A stretch of 64,000 nt of DNA from Acinetobacter portensis (GTDB lineage: Bacteria; Pseudomonadota; Gammaproteobacteria; Pseudomonadales; Moraxellaceae): the NCBI RefSeq assembly GCF_009372215.1, contig NZ_LWRV01000049.1, positions 1 through 64,000 of the forward strand, read 5' to 3'. The stretch's first letter is position 1, and every line of letters starts with the position of its first letter. The translations under genes were made by a program, and so were the position numbers. The notes beneath the pieces were generated by a model that worked only from the letters and a program-made list of their open reading frames with translations, searched no databases and was not told the origin of the DNA. Shown here piece by piece: positions 36,707 to 47,611 of this stretch.

Positions 36707-37822
36707 ATGCCGCTCAATACAGTTGAAGAGCTTGTAGCAGACATCCGTGCAGGAAAAATGGTTATCCTAATGGATGACGAAGATCGTGAAAATGAAGGTG
36801 ATTTAGTCATTGCTGCTACACACGTTCGTCCAGAAGATATCAACTTCATGATTACACATGCACGCGGTTTAGTATGTCTAACATTAAGTAAAGAGCGTTG
36901 CCAACAGTTAAATTTACCACTAATGGTCGATGCAAATGGTGCTCAACACGGTACAAACTTCACGCTTTCAATTGAAGCTGCGCAAGGTATTTCAACAGGA
37001 ATTTCGCCTGCAGAGCGTGCACATACAATTCAAACAGCTGTTGCTGCACATGCAAAACCTGCTGACATTGTTCAACCAGGTCACATCTTCCCATTAATGG
37101 CACAACCTGGTGGTGTTTTACACCGTGCAGGTCATACGGAAGCAGGATGTGATTTATCACGTTTAGCGGGTTTAGAACCAGCATCTGTTATTTGTGAAAT
37201 CATTAATGAAGATGGCACGATGGCGCGTCGTCCAGATCTTGAAGTTTTTGCAGAGAAACATGGTTTAAAAATTGGTACAATTGCCGATCTTATTCATTAC
37301 CGTATGACCAACGAGCAAACGGTAGAACGTATCGACCAACAAACACTTGATACTGAATATGGCACTTTTGAATTATTCCGTTACCGCGAACTAGGTAATC
37401 CAGATATTCATCTAGCTTTAGTAAAAGGTGAACCCAAAGAAGGTGTAACAACCGTTCGTGTTCATGGTTTCAACCCTGCACGTGACTTGCTCAAAATTAA
37501 TAAGCAAGATGGTGAACCTGCTTGGAACCTAGACCGTGCTTTAAAAGAAATTTCGAAGAGCGATCGTGGTGTTTTAGTTTGGATTGGTCAACGTCATTTA
37601 CAAGACTTAGGTCCTGCTCTTGATGCTTTAACTACACCTAAAAATGTAAAATCGAATTCTGCACTTTCACAGCAATATCAAACGATTGGTGTTGGTGCAC
37701 AAATTTTACGTGATTTAGGTGTAGAAAAAATGAAGCTTTTAAGCTCACCTTTACGTTTTAATGCATTATCAGGTTTTAATTTAGAAGTGGTGGAATACAT
37801 CACTGCACAACAAACATCTTAA
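36707..37822 (+). CDS. ribB: 3,4-dihydroxy-2-butanone 4-phosphate synthase with degenerate GTP cyclohydrolase II-like domain
   Basis: A 371-residue protein. The N-terminal about 200 residues form a complete DHBP synthase (ribulose 5-phosphate to DHBP and formate): MVILMDDEDRENEGDL, THARGLVCL, HTIQTAVAA, FPLMAQPGGVLHRAGHTEA. The C-terminal half is RibA-like in fold but lacks the CxxGD...CDC zinc-binding cysteines, so it should not be a GTP cyclohydrolase. The ATG at 36707 follows a strong AAAGGTGAAGG; a TTG one codon earlier is less likely. It is the first gene of ribB-ribH-nusB-thiL-pgpA. Confidence 0.92.
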   Translation: MPLNTVEELVADIRAGKMVILMDDEDRENEGDLVIAATHVRPEDINFMITHARGLVCLTLSKERCQQLNLPLMVDANGAQHGTNFTLSIEAAQGISTGISPAERAHTIQTAVAAHAKPADIVQPGHIFPLMAQPGGVLHRAGHTEAGCDLSRLAGLEPASVICEIINEDGTMARRPDLEVFAEKHGLKIGTIADLIHYRMTNEQTVERIDQQTLDTEYGTFELFRYRELGNPDIHLALVKGEPKEGVTTVRVHGFNPARDLLKINKQDGEPAWNLDRALKEISKSDRGVLVWIGQRHLQDLGPALDALTTPKNVKSNSALSQQYQTIGVGAQILRDLGVEKMKLLSSPLRFNALSGFNLEVVEYITAQQTS

Positions 37823-37840
37823 AAAATAATCGAGGTTGTT

Positions 37841-38311
37841 ATGGCTATTCGCCGTATTGAAGGTATGTTACATCTCGCTAGCGAAGGTCGTTACGCGATT
37901 TTAGTTGGTCGTTTTAACAGTTTTGTTGTAGAACATCTGTTAGAAGGTGCAATTGATACATTGAAACGTCATGGCGTATCAGAGGATAATATCACTGTTG
38001 TTCATGCCCCTGGTGCTTGGGAACTTCCTGTAGTTGCAAAAAAACTTGCAGCTTCAAATGGTTTCGATGCAATCATTGCATTAGGCGCAGTGATTCGTGG
38101 TAGCACGCCTCACTTCGATTTTGTTGCTGGTGAATGTGCCAAAGGTTTAGGCGTTGTTGGTCTAGACACAGGCTTACCAGTAATTAATGGTGTACTCACT
38201 ACGGATAGTATTGAACAAGCGATTGAACGCTCTGGTACAAAAGCAGGTAATAAAGGTGGCGAAGCTGCCCTTACTGCGATTGAAATGGTTAACTTGTTAA
38301 AGGCTATTTAA
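37841..38311 (+). CDS. ribH: 6,7-dimethyl-8-ribityllumazine synthase
   Basis: A 156-residue enzyme that condenses DHBP with the ribitylamino-uracil to give lumazine, the step before riboflavin. Motifs: [52 protein letters not shown] with the catalytic His, and the C-terminal [13 protein letters not shown]. It lies 18 bp after ribB and four bases before nusB. Confidence 0.96.
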   Translation: MAIRRIEGMLHLASEGRYAILVGRFNSFVVEHLLEGAIDTLKRHGVSEDNITVVHAPGAWELPVVAKKLAASNGFDAIIALGAVIRGSTPHFDFVAGECAKGLGVVGLDTGLPVINGVLTTDSIEQAIERSGTKAGNKGGEAALTAIEMVNLLKAI

Positions 38312-38315
38312 CGCT

Positions 38316-38768
38316 ATGTCGCAAACACTTCAAGCTACTTATGCAGCAAAACGTAAAGCACGTCGCTTTGCTGTACAAGGAATTTATGAATGGCAAATGA
38401 GCCACAATCCAGTGCATGAAATTGAAGCACGTACACGTGTTGAAAATGCAATGCACAAAGTGGATCTTAGCTATTATCATGAATTGTTAACTCAAGTGGT
38501 TGCCAATCATGAAGCATTGGATGCGCTCTTAATTCCAGTATTGGATCGTGAACTTAACGCATTAGATGGCGTTGAGCGTGCGACCCTTCGTCTTGGCGCA
38601 TATGAATTGAAAGAACATCTTGAAATTCCATATCGTGTTCTTTTAGATGAAGCAATTGAGCTTGCTAAACACTTTGGTGGTGCAGACAGTCATAAATACA
38701 TCAATGGTGTATTAGACCGTTTAGCAACTACTTTACGTGCAGCAGAAAAGCAACAATCTTCTAATTAA
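38316..38768 (+). CDS. nusB: Transcription antitermination factor NusB
   Basis: A 150-residue all-helical protein that binds boxA RNA with NusE (S10) in ribosomal RNA antitermination. Motifs: [17 protein letters not shown], the [11 protein letters not shown] and [18 protein letters not shown] segments and NGVLDRLA near the end. It follows ribH closely, the common gammaproteobacterial arrangement. Confidence 0.95.
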   Translation: MSQTLQATYAAKRKARRFAVQGIYEWQMSHNPVHEIEARTRVENAMHKVDLSYYHELLTQVVANHEALDALLIPVLDRELNALDGVERATLRLGAYELKEHLEIPYRVLLDEAIELAKHFGGADSHKYINGVLDRLATTLRAAEKQQSSN

Positions 38769-38787
38769 TTTGAAGTAGTTTTGTTGT

Positions 38788-39705
38788 ATGGCTGAGTTTT
38801 CCATCATTGACACTTATTTTAATCGAAAGGCTTCTTCGTCTGTCGATTTAGGTGTGGGTGATGACTCAGCCTTGCTCACCCCTCCTCCCCAGCAACAGTT
38901 GGTCATTTGTGCCGATACCCTCGTTGCAAGAAGACATTTCCCTCTAGATACAGATCCACATGCTATTGGTTGGAAATCTGTCGCAGTAAACTTATCCGAT
39001 ATTGCTGCAATGGGTGCAAAACCACACAGCATCTTACTCGCATTGAGCCTACCCCAAATTGATCATGACTGGCTAAAAGCTTTTAGTCAGGGTTTATACG
39101 ATTGTTGCGATCAATTTGGCGTGAGTTTAATTGGTGGTGATACCACTCAAAGTCCTCATTTAACAATTTCAGTTACAGCACTTGGCTGGGTTGATATCGG
39201 TCAGGGTGTTCTGCGTTCTGGCGCGCAAGTGGGTGACTATATTTGTGTGAGTGGTCAAGTTGGCGATGCTGCTTTTGGCTTAAATCATCGCGATCATCCA
39301 CTTAAAAAACGTTTAGATTACCCAACACCACGCTGTGCCTTAGGACAAAATCTTAAAGGTTTAGCAAATAGTATGATTGATGTTTCAGATGGTCTTGCTC
39401 AAGATCTTGGACACATCTTAAAAGCATCTAATGTTGGGGCTAAAATTGAACTAAATCAATTGCCTATTGATAGCGCATTAAACGAATTGCCTTTAGAACA
39501 ACAATGGCAATATGCACTTGCAGGTGGTGATGATTATGAATTGTGCTTTACAATCAGCCCACAGAATCATGCTAAACTTCTGCAACAACAATTAGATATA
39601 AACATCAGTACAATTGGACAAATTACAGAAAATAAAGAATTACACTTTGTTCAAAATGGTCAAAACCAACTACTAAAATTTAATGGATATCAACATTTTG
39701 CATAA
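38788..39705 (+). CDS. thiL: Thiamine-monophosphate kinase
   Basis: A 305-residue enzyme making thiamine pyrophosphate from thiamine monophosphate and ATP. Motifs: the N-terminal LGVGDDSALLTPP, ADTLVARRHFPLDTDP, VNLSDIAAMGAKP, GGDTTQSPHLTIS and the C-terminal MIDVSDGLAQDLGHIL and AGGDDYELCFT. It overlaps pgpA by 23 bases. Confidence 0.95.
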   Translation: MAEFSIIDTYFNRKASSSVDLGVGDDSALLTPPPQQQLVICADTLVARRHFPLDTDPHAIGWKSVAVNLSDIAAMGAKPHSILLALSLPQIDHDWLKAFSQGLYDCCDQFGVSLIGGDTTQSPHLTISVTALGWVDIGQGVLRSGAQVGDYICVSGQVGDAAFGLNHRDHPLKKRLDYPTPRCALGQNLKGLANSMIDVSDGLAQDLGHILKASNVGAKIELNQLPIDSALNELPLEQQWQYALAGGDDYELCFTISPQNHAKLLQQQLDINISTIGQITENKELHFVQNGQNQLLKFNGYQHFA

Positions 39706-40204
39706 ACCTGCAATCAACTTCAAAGAAATGAGTTGGGCAAACCGTATTATCGTCTTCTGTGGCGTAGGTTTTGGCTCAGGCTTAGCTCCAAAAGCACCAG
39801 GGACTTTCGGATCTGCTTTTGCTTTGTTATTTGTTCCTATTTGGCTTGCAATTGGTTTTTTTAACTCCATTTTAGCCATGCTAGTGATGTCTTTAATTGG
39901 TATCTATATTTGCGGACAAACAGCAAAAGTCATGAATGTTCATGATGATGGTCGTATTGTTTGGGATGAATTTGCAGGACAATCGATTACATTTTTACCG
40001 CTTATTTATTTTGGACAAATGAGTTGGTTATGGGTATTAATTGGTTTCGCACTTTTCCGCTTATTTGATATTTGGAAACCATGGCCCATACGTGTTATTG
40101 ATCGCCAAGTGGGTGGTGGTTTCGGTATAATGTTCGACGATATTATTGCTGGTCTATGGGCTGCAATTTGTATTCTTGTGTACCTCTATATTTCAATGGC
40201 TTAA
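39683..40204 (+). CDS. pgpA: Phosphatidylglycerophosphatase A
   Basis: A 173-residue inner-membrane phosphatase that dephosphorylates phosphatidylglycerol phosphate. Motifs: GFGSGLAPKAPGTFGS near residues 30-45 and the metal-binding IVWDEFAGQSI near 91-101, followed by FDIWKPWPIRVIDRQVGGGFGIMFDD. There are three to four membrane helices. It completes the plus-strand operon. Confidence 0.94.
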   Translation: MDINILHKPAINFKEMSWANRIIVFCGVGFGSGLAPKAPGTFGSAFALLFVPIWLAIGFFNSILAMLVMSLIGIYICGQTAKVMNVHDDGRIVWDEFAGQSITFLPLIYFGQMSWLWVLIGFALFRLFDIWKPWPIRVIDRQVGGGFGIMFDDIIAGLWAAICILVYLYISMA

Positions 40205-40225
40205 GCCAAATTTTCAAGGTGTATT

Positions 40226-41590
40226 ATGTCAACTTCTGTGATTATTCTTGCTGCAGGTAAAGGAACTCGAATGCGTTCGAGCTTGCCTAAAGTATTGCAG
40301 CCACTCGCAGGACGCCCTTTACTTGGTCATGTCATTGAAACTGCAAAAAAATTAGATGCGAAAAATATCATTACTATTTATGGTCATGGTGGCGACTTAG
40401 TTCAACAGGCTTTTGCTCAAGAAAATGTGCAATGGGTTGAGCAAACGGAACAACTCGGTACAGGTCATGCAGTTAAAGTGACTTTACCTGTACTACCAAA
40501 AGATGGTGTTTCCCTCATTCTTTCAGGCGATGTACCTTGTATTACTCAAGAAACACTTGAAAACCTTCTTACTGTTTCACGTGAAACAGGTATTGGGCTT
40601 GTAACACTGACTCTTGCCGATGCGAGTGGTTATGGTCGTATCGTACGTGAAAATAATAAAATTCAAGCTATTGTTGAGCATAAAGATGCCAATGATCTGC
40701 AACGTCAAATTAAAGAAATTAACACAGGTATTTACTGTGTAAGCAATGCCAAATTACATGAATGGTTGCCAAAACTAAGCAACAACAATGCGCAAGGCGA
40801 ATATTACCTGACTGATATCGTTGCGATGGCCATTTCCGATGGTTTAGAAGTTTCTTCTGTTGAACCACAAATGCCATTTGAAGTTGAAGGCGTAAATGAT
40901 CGTGTTCAACTTGCTGCTTTAGAACGTGAATTCCAAACATTCCAAGCAAAAAAACTCATGCAACAAGGTGTTCATCTAATTGACCCTTCACGCTTTGACT
41001 TACGTGGTTCACTGACTGTAGGTCAAGATGTTCGCATTGATATTAATGTGATTATTGAAGGTGACTGCGAGCTTGGCAACAATGTAGAAATTGGTGCAGG
41101 CTGTGTGATTAAAAACACAAAAATTGCTGCAGGTACAAAAGTTCAGCCTTATAGCGTGTTCGATAATGCTGTTGTCGGCGAAGATGCACAAATTGGTCCA
41201 TTTGCACGTTTACGTCCAGGCGCAAAACTTGCTGCCGAAGTTCATATTGGTAACTTCGTTGAAGTGAAAAATTCAAGTATTGGCTTAGGCTCTAAAGCAA
41301 ATCACTTTACATACCTTGGCGATGCCGAAGTTGGCGCAGGTTCAAACATTGGCGCAGGTACAATTACTTGTAACTATGATGGTGCAAATAAGTTTAAAAC
41401 TATTATTGGTGATCATGCCTTTATCGGCTCAAACAGCTCGCTTGTTGCCCCTGTTCACATTGGCAATGGTGCAACTATTGGCGCAGGCTCTACCATCACC
41501 CGTGATGTTGCAGAAAATAGCTTGGCGGTAGAACGTTCTAAGCAATTTGCGAAAGAAAATTATCAACGTCCACAAAAAATTAAGAAATAA
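40226..41590 (+). CDS. glmU: Bifunctional N-acetylglucosamine-1-phosphate uridyltransferase/glucosamine-1-phosphate acetyltransferase
   Basis: A 454-residue protein making UDP-GlcNAc from GlcN-1-P. The N-terminal uridyltransferase has [26 protein letters not shown] and a central EVEGVNDR. The C-terminal left-handed beta helix has hexapeptide repeats and the acetyltransferase motifs [23 protein letters not shown] and [11 protein letters not shown]. It lies 12 bases before glmS and feeds cell wall, LPS and both polysaccharide loci of this window. Confidence 0.96.
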   Translation: MSTSVIILAAGKGTRMRSSLPKVLQPLAGRPLLGHVIETAKKLDAKNIITIYGHGGDLVQQAFAQENVQWVEQTEQLGTGHAVKVTLPVLPKDGVSLILSGDVPCITQETLENLLTVSRETGIGLVTLTLADASGYGRIVRENNKIQAIVEHKDANDLQRQIKEINTGIYCVSNAKLHEWLPKLSNNNAQGEYYLTDIVAMAISDGLEVSSVEPQMPFEVEGVNDRVQLAALEREFQTFQAKKLMQQGVHLIDPSRFDLRGSLTVGQDVRIDINVIIEGDCELGNNVEIGAGCVIKNTKIAAGTKVQPYSVFDNAVVGEDAQIGPFARLRPGAKLAAEVHIGNFVEVKNSSIGLGSKANHFTYLGDAEVGAGSNIGAGTITCNYDGANKFKTIIGDHAFIGSNSSLVAPVHIGNGATIGAGSTITRDVAENSLAVERSKQFAKENYQRPQKIKK

Positions 41591-41602
41591 GAGGAATTCA
41601 CT

Positions 41603-43441
41603 ATGTGTGGTATTGTCGGTGGCGTTGCAGAACGTAATATTAGTAATATCCTCATTGAAGGTTTAAAGCGCTTAGAATACCGTGGCTACGATTCAGCAGG
41701 TTTAGCTTTAATTAATCAAGGGCAAGTTCTACGTGAACGTCGTGTTGGTAAAGTGGCAAATCTTGAACAAGCCGTTTTAGCATCACAAGTATCGGGTTCA
41801 CTTGGTATTGCACACACACGTTGGGCAACCCATGGTAAACCAACTGAAGAAAATGCCCATCCTCATATTTCAGGCAATGTTGCAGTTGTCCATAACGGTA
41901 TTATCGAAAATTACCAAGAACTTAAAGATGATTTAGAAGCTTTAGGTTATGTATTTACGTCACAAACAGATACTGAAGTTGTTGCTCATTTAATCAATGA
42001 TGCACTCAAAACAACACCAAGTTTATTAGAAGCAACACGCCAAGTTGTACCTCAACTTAAAGGTGCTTATGCGCTTGGTATCGTTCATACAGATCATCCT
42101 GATGAGTTAATTACGGTTCGTGAAGGTTCTCCGCTTGTGATTGGTGTGGGTATTGGTGAGAACTTTATTAGTTCGGATCAATTGGCGCTTCTTCCAATTA
42201 CCAACCGTTTTATTTACCTTGAAGAAGGTGATATTGCACGTTTAACCCGTAATAGCATTGAAGTTTTTATAGATGGTCAATTGATTGATCGCCCTGTAAA
42301 AGAGCTTGATGCGACCGTAAGTAATGCATCTAAAGGCGAATATAAGCATTACATGCTCAAAGAAATTTATGAGCAACCTGAAGCCATTAAACAAACGATT
42401 TCTCAAGCTTTAAATGGCAATGCACTACGTGAAGATTTCTTAGCTTCTGCTATTCAAGATTTTGCCAATATTCAACAAGTTCAAATTATTGCATGTGGTA
42501 CAAGCTACCATGCAGGCATGATTGCAAAATATTGGTTCGAGCAACTGATTGATCTACCTTGCCAAGTTGAAATTGCAAGTGAATTCCGCTATCGCTCACC
42601 TGTGATTGTAAACAATACGCTTTATGTATGTATCTCTCAATCAGGTGAAACTGCCGATACTTTAGCAGCACTTCGTGATACGCAAAAACGTGCAGCTGCA
42701 AAAAGCTTAAACATCACAACGATGACGATTTGCAACGTCGCAACATCTTCAATGGTTCGTGAAACAAATCATAGTTTATTGACGCTTGCAGGCCCTGAAA
42801 TTGGTGTTGCATCAACCAAAGCATTTACTACTCAGCTTGCGGCTTTAATGCTTTTAGTGTTGAAAATTGGTCAAATTAAACAAACCATTTCTGATACTCA
42901 AATTGCTGAAATTGTGGCTGAGCTTTGGCATACACCAAAAGTTATTTTAGATACATTGCAAAATGATAAAGAAATTTTACGCTTATCTGAACTCTTTGTT
43001 GAGAAGCAACATTGCCTATTCTTAGGTCGTGGTACGCACTTCCCTATTGCGCTGGAAGGTGCTTTAAAACTCAAAGAAATTTCATATATTCATGCTGAAG
43101 GTTATGCAGCAGGTGAACTTAAACATGGTCCACTTGCACTTGTAGATAACGACATGCCTGTTGTTATTCTTGCACCTCAAGATGACATGCTCGACAAACT
43201 CAAATCGAATATGGAAGAAGTTCAAGCACGTGGCGGTGAACTGTTCGTCTTTGCCGATGAAAATAGCGGTATTAAAGCTAAAGATCGTCAGCATGTGGTT
43301 TATGTACCAAGCGTAAATGCCATTCTTGCGCCTATTGTTTATAGTGTTCCTGTTCAATTGCTGTCTTATCATGTTGCTGTATTGCGTGGTACAGATGTCG
43401 ATCAGCCACGTAACTTAGCGAAGTCTGTCACTGTAGAATAA
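41603..43441 (+). CDS. glmS: Glutamine-fructose-6-phosphate aminotransferase
   Basis: A 612-residue enzyme producing glucosamine 6-phosphate. Cys2 of MCGIVGG is the glutaminase nucleophile, followed by EYRGYDSAG, ARTRWATHG-like HTRWATHGKPTEENAHPH and NGIIENY. Two SIS domains follow (ACGTSYHAG, ISQSGETADT, EGALKLKEISYIHAEGY), and the C-terminus DQPRNLAKSVTVE is the classical end. A terminator hairpin follows directly. Confidence 0.97.
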   Translation: MCGIVGGVAERNISNILIEGLKRLEYRGYDSAGLALINQGQVLRERRVGKVANLEQAVLASQVSGSLGIAHTRWATHGKPTEENAHPHISGNVAVVHNGIIENYQELKDDLEALGYVFTSQTDTEVVAHLINDALKTTPSLLEATRQVVPQLKGAYALGIVHTDHPDELITVREGSPLVIGVGIGENFISSDQLALLPITNRFIYLEEGDIARLTRNSIEVFIDGQLIDRPVKELDATVSNASKGEYKHYMLKEIYEQPEAIKQTISQALNGNALREDFLASAIQDFANIQQVQIIACGTSYHAGMIAKYWFEQLIDLPCQVEIASEFRYRSPVIVNNTLYVCISQSGETADTLAALRDTQKRAAAKSLNITTMTICNVATSSMVRETNHSLLTLAGPEIGVASTKAFTTQLAALMLLVLKIGQIKQTISDTQIAEIVAELWHTPKVILDTLQNDKEILRLSELFVEKQHCLFLGRGTHFPIALEGALKLKEISYIHAEGYAAGELKHGPLALVDNDMPVVILAPQDDMLDKLKSNMEEVQARGGELFVFADENSGIKAKDRQHVVYVPSVNAILAPIVYSVPVQLLSYHVAVLRGTDVDQPRNLAKSVTVE

Positions 43442-43451
43442 TCATTGAATC

Positions 43452-43478
43452 AAAAGGCTGGAAATTCCAGCCTTTTTT
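43452..43478 (+). terminator. Intrinsic terminator after glmS
   Basis: AAAAGGCTGG (43452-43461) pairs with CCAGCCTTTT (43468-43477), followed by TT. The GC-rich stem and U-run sit 11 bases after the glmS stop and just before pgm. Confidence 0.85.
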
Positions 43479-43498
43479 CACATCACTTGGAAATGAAA

Positions 43499-44869
43499 AT
43501 GACTAAACTTACTTGCTTTAAAGCCTATGATATTCGTGGCAAGCTTGGCACAGAACTCAATGAAGAAATCGCCTATAAAATTGGTCGTGCTTATGGTCAA
43601 ATCTATCACCCCAAAACGGTTGTGGTTGGTTGCGATGTCCGCTTAACAAGTGAAGATTTAAAACAAGCAACCATTAAAGGCTTAAATGATGCTGGTGTTG
43701 ATGTTTTAGATTTAGGTATGACAGGCACAGAAGAAGTCTATTTCGGTGCTTTCCATTTAGATGTACAAGGTGGTATTGAAATCACCGCAAGTCACAATCC
43801 AATGGATTATAACGGTATGAAATTGGTGCGTGATAATGCACGTCCAATTAGTGCCGATACTGGTTTAAAAGAAATCCAACTTCTTGCAGAATCGGGCGAA
43901 TTTAAAGATGTTGCTGAAAAAGGCACATCTAAAAAATATAATATTTTGCCCGAATTCATCGAACATCTGATGACGTACATTGCCCCTGCAAAAATCAGCC
44001 CATTAAAGTTGGTTGTGAATGCAGGCAATGGCGCAGCAGGTCATGTTATTGATGCCATTGAAGATAAATTCAAAGCACTTAATATTCCTGTTGAATTTAT
44101 TAAAATTCACCACGAAGCTGATGGCACTTTCCCAAATGGTATTCCTAACCCAATTTTAGTTGAAAACCGCGATAGCACTCGTGATGTAGTACTTGCACAT
44201 AAAGCGGATATGGGGATTGCTTGGGATGGTGACTTTGATCGCTGCTTCTTATTCGATGAAAAAGGTCAATTCATTGAAGGCTATTATATTGTCGGCTTAT
44301 TGGCTCAAGCATTTTTATTGAAACAATCAGGCGAAAAAATTGTGCATGACCCTCGCCTTGTTTGGAATACTTTTGATGTTGTTGAGCAATATAAAGGTGA
44401 AGCGATTCAATCAAAATCGGGGCATTCATTTATTAAAGAAAAAATGCGTGAACACAATGCAGTGTATGGCGGAGAAATGAGTGCTCATCATTATTTCCGT
44501 GACTTCGCTTACTGCGATAGCGGTATGATCCCTTGGTTACTCGCAGCTTCTGTTTTATCTGAAACTCAAAAGCCACTATCTTCTCTTGTTGAAGAAATGA
44601 TTGAAAAATTCCCTTGTTCAGGTGAAATCAACTTTAAAGTTACAGATACTCAAGTGACTATTCAAAAGATTTTCGATCACTTTGCAGATCAAAATCCATC
44701 TATTGATAAGACTGATGGCGTAAGTTTAGATTTTGGTGCTTGGCGTTTAAATGTTCGTGCTTCAAATACCGAACCCCTTTTACGTTTAAATATTGAAAGC
44801 CGTAAAGATAAAAACCCGAAACCGATACAAGCTTATGTTGATGAGCTGACACAATTGATTCAAGCTTAA
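43499..44869 (+). CDS. pgm: Phosphomannomutase/phosphoglucomutase
   Basis: A 456-residue alpha-D-phosphohexomutase interconverting hexose 6- and 1-phosphates (AlgC/ManB type). Motifs: [11 protein letters not shown], the phosphoserine loop [18 protein letters not shown], metal site [11 protein letters not shown], sugar specificity loop [11 protein letters not shown] and phosphate loop [14 protein letters not shown]. Of the possible starts the ATG at 43499 gives a normal N-terminus; the upstream frame from 43445 runs through the glmS terminator. It supplies Glc-1-P to GalU. Confidence 0.94.
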   Translation: MTKLTCFKAYDIRGKLGTELNEEIAYKIGRAYGQIYHPKTVVVGCDVRLTSEDLKQATIKGLNDAGVDVLDLGMTGTEEVYFGAFHLDVQGGIEITASHNPMDYNGMKLVRDNARPISADTGLKEIQLLAESGEFKDVAEKGTSKKYNILPEFIEHLMTYIAPAKISPLKLVVNAGNGAAGHVIDAIEDKFKALNIPVEFIKIHHEADGTFPNGIPNPILVENRDSTRDVVLAHKADMGIAWDGDFDRCFLFDEKGQFIEGYYIVGLLAQAFLLKQSGEKIVHDPRLVWNTFDVVEQYKGEAIQSKSGHSFIKEKMREHNAVYGGEMSAHHYFRDFAYCDSGMIPWLLAASVLSETQKPLSSLVEEMIEKFPCSGEINFKVTDTQVTIQKIFDHFADQNPSIDKTDGVSLDFGAWRLNVRASNTEPLLRLNIESRKDKNPKPIQAYVDELTQLIQA

Positions 44870-44891
44870 TTTTTAGATTGATCTATCCAAT

Positions 44892-44917
44892 AAAAAAGAG
44901 CCTTAAGGCTCTTTTTT
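44892..44917. terminator. Bidirectional terminator between pgm and galE
   Basis: A perfect 26-base palindrome with arms AAAAAAGAGCCTT and AAGGCTCTTTTTT has A- and T-runs on both sides. It can stop the convergent pgm and galE transcripts. Confidence 0.93.
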
Positions 44918-44928
44918 ATATTTCAAAT

Positions 44929-45945
44929 TTAACGATATCCATTCGGATTTTGCTTTTGCCAATTCCAACTATCGACAAGCATATCTTCCAAAGCAAATTT
45001 TGGTGTCCAACCTAACTCTTTCACAGCACGAGCATTATCTGCAAAAGATGTTGCAACATCGCCTTCACGGCGTGGTGCAAATTCAAAAGGAATATGAATA
45101 CCATTCACTTTTTCAAAAGTTTGTGCAATTTCAAGCACTGAACAACCATTGCCTGTACCAATATTCCAAGCACGGCAACCTTGAGTATTTAAGCGATTAT
45201 TCAAAGCACATAAATGCGCATTGGCTAAATCGACCACATGGATATAATCACGCACGCCTGTACCATCTACAGTATCGTAATCATTACCAAATATTGATAA
45301 TTTTTCACGACGACCAACCGCCACTTGAGTGACATAAGGCATTAAGTTATTTGGAATACCTTGCGGATCTTCACCCATTAAGCCACTTTTATGCGCACCA
45401 ACAGGGTTGAAATAACGTAATAATGCAACTGACCAACGCTCATCTGCAATAGATAGTTTTTGCAATAATTGCTCAACAATAAGTTTGGTATAACCATAGT
45501 TATTCGTTGGCATACCCGTTGGCATATCTTCATTGAGTGGTGAAACATTTGCTTCATCATAAACCGTAGCAGATGAGCTAAAAACCAATTTAAATACTTC
45601 AGCACGTTCCATGGCTTTTACTAAGCTAATCGAGCCTGAAATGTTATTTTCAAAGTACTTTAACGGTTCTTGCTGACTTTCACCTACAGCCTTCAAACCT
45701 GCAAAGTGGATGACGGCATCTATTTGATGTGTTTTAAAAATTTGATCTAAAATTGCATCATCTAAAATATCGCCTTCTACAAAATCGAGTGTTTTAGATG
45801 TCAATGTCTGAACACGATTTAAAGACTCTTCAGAACTGTTCGATAAGTTATCGAGTACGACAACTTTATGTCCTGCATTCAGTAATTCGACACAAGTATG
45901 CGAACCAATATAGCCTGCACCACCTGTCACTAAAATTTTAGACAT
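44929..45945 (-). CDS. galE: UDP-glucose/UDP-N-acetylglucosamine 4-epimerase
   Basis: A 338-residue short-chain NAD enzyme. Rossmann motif [13 protein letters not shown] at the N-terminus, [11 protein letters not shown], catalytic Ser-x23-Tyr-xxx-Lys (SSSATVYD and YGYTKLIVE), RYFNPVGAH and [10 protein letters not shown]. It corresponds in position to gne1 of Acinetobacter capsule loci, and specificity for Glc/Gal or GlcNAc/GalNAc cannot be decided from sequence. It overlaps pgi by eight bases and is the last gene of the minus-strand locus. Confidence 0.93.
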   Translation of the reverse strand: MSKILVTGGAGYIGSHTCVELLNAGHKVVVLDNLSNSSEESLNRVQTLTSKTLDFVEGDILDDAILDQIFKTHQIDAVIHFAGLKAVGESQQEPLKYFENNISGSISLVKAMERAEVFKLVFSSSATVYDEANVSPLNEDMPTGMPTNNYGYTKLIVEQLLQKLSIADERWSVALLRYFNPVGAHKSGLMGEDPQGIPNNLMPYVTQVAVGRREKLSIFGNDYDTVDGTGVRDYIHVVDLANAHLCALNNRLNTQGCRAWNIGTGNGCSVLEIAQTFEKVNGIHIPFEFAPRREGDVATSFADNARAVKELGWTPKFALEDMLVDSWNWQKQNPNGYR

Positions 45946-47611
45946 GATCCTTTCCCATTAAAATATGAATTAATCCCTGTGTAGAAGCATCTAATACTGA
46001 TAAATCTGTTTGCTCACCATTTAAAATAGGAAGCAATTGATTGGCAATTTCTTTGCCTTTTTCAACGCCCCACTGATCAAATGGATTGATATTCCAAAGT
46101 ACAGATTGTACAAACACTTTATGTTCATACATGGCGATCAACATACCTAAACTGTAAGGATTTAGCTCTTGCATCAAGATTGTGGTACTTGGCTGATTAC
46201 CCTCATATTTTTTATATTCTGGTAAATCTGAAACTTCATTTTGATCTAAAGCTTGATTACCAAAAGCAAGTAAACGCGATTGCGCCAAACAATTTGATAA
46301 AGCCAAATGATGTTGTTCTATCAGCGCATCTGCATTATCGACATAGGTGAATTGCTTAGCGTTATAACGATGTACAGGCGCAATAAAGTCACTACTCACC
46401 GACTGCGTACCCTGATGTAACAATTGATAAAAGGCATGTTGAGCGTTTGGACCAACCTCCCCCCAAACAATTGGGCAGGTATCCCAATCGACCTTTTCAC
46501 CATTACGCTGAATCGACTTACCATTCGATTCCATTTCTAATTGCTGTAAATACGATGCAAAGTATTTCAAACGACCATCGTAAGGCAATACTGCATGGGT
46601 TTGAATGTCTAAGAAATTATTATTCCAAGCACCCAATAAGCCCATAAGCACAGGAATATTTTTCTCAAATGGTGCAGTTTGAAAGTGTTGATCTATTGCA
46701 TGTGCGCCAGCTAAAAATTGTTTAAAGCCATCTACACCAATGGTTAAAGCAACAGGCAAACCAATACATGACCATAATGAATAACGACCACCTACCCAAT
46801 CCCAAAGTAGAAATTGATTTTCGGGTGCAATTCCCCAAGCGGTCATTTTCTCAGGTTTGGTCGAAACACCAATAAAATGATGTTTTAGAATATGCTGATC
46901 TTGCCCAAGCGCTTTTTCTAGCCAAAGGCGAACGGTTTGCGCATTAGATAAAGTATCAATTGTGCCAAACGACTTCGATGAAATAATAAAAAGTGTCGTT
47001 TCAGGACGTAATTTGTGCAATAAATCTGAAAGTTGACTACCATCAATGGTTGAAACAAAGTGTGTATTTAAAGGCTTTTGCGTACTCTTTTTAAAGTCCG
47101 ATAAAGCATGACTCACCATTAAAGGACCTAAGTCTGAACCACCAACACCAATATTCACCACATCTTGAATGACTTCACCTGTTGCACCACGATATTGACC
47201 ATCATGAATTTTATTCACGAGGCTAAACATACGTTCTAATTGTGCATGTACATGTTCTGCAACTTTTGGATGTTGTTGATCATTTTTAGGTAAACGCAAA
47301 GCCCAATGCATCGCTGCACGTTGTTCTGTGTAATTAATTTCTTCACATGAAAATAAGCGTTTGATCCATGGTGAAAGTTCTTGTGCATGCGCCCATTGAA
47401 CTAAATTTTTAATCACCTTTTGATCAACACGATGCTTACTAAAATCATAGACGATAGGATCGAGAGCCACTGAGAAATTTTGAAATCTTTGCTGATCTTC
47501 TGCGAATAATTCAGTCAGATGCTTATTTTCAAATTCATCTTTCAACGAATTTAACTGCACGATCACTGAACCTAAATCCTCTATAGGATAAGGATGAACC
47601 TTTGCAACCAT
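45938..47611 (-). CDS. pgi: Glucose-6-phosphate isomerase
   Basis: A 557-residue isomerase interconverting glucose 6- and fructose 6-phosphate. Motifs: [17 protein letters not shown], the [13 protein letters not shown] sugar-phosphate loop, [33 protein letters not shown] and the C-terminal [13 protein letters not shown]. Its start abuts the ugd stop (ATG overlap at 47611). Confidence 0.96.
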   Translation of the reverse strand: MVAKVHPYPIEDLGSVIVQLNSLKDEFENKHLTELFAEDQQRFQNFSVALDPIVYDFSKHRVDQKVIKNLVQWAHAQELSPWIKRLFSCEEINYTEQRAAMHWALRLPKNDQQHPKVAEHVHAQLERMFSLVNKIHDGQYRGATGEVIQDVVNIGVGGSDLGPLMVSHALSDFKKSTQKPLNTHFVSTIDGSQLSDLLHKLRPETTLFIISSKSFGTIDTLSNAQTVRLWLEKALGQDQHILKHHFIGVSTKPEKMTAWGIAPENQFLLWDWVGGRYSLWSCIGLPVALTIGVDGFKQFLAGAHAIDQHFQTAPFEKNIPVLMGLLGAWNNNFLDIQTHAVLPYDGRLKYFASYLQQLEMESNGKSIQRNGEKVDWDTCPIVWGEVGPNAQHAFYQLLHQGTQSVSSDFIAPVHRYNAKQFTYVDNADALIEQHHLALSNCLAQSRLLAFGNQALDQNEVSDLPEYKKYEGNQPSTTILMQELNPYSLGMLIAMYEHKVFVQSVLWNINPFDQWGVEKGKEIANQLLPILNGEQTDLSVLDASTQGLIHILMGKDHV

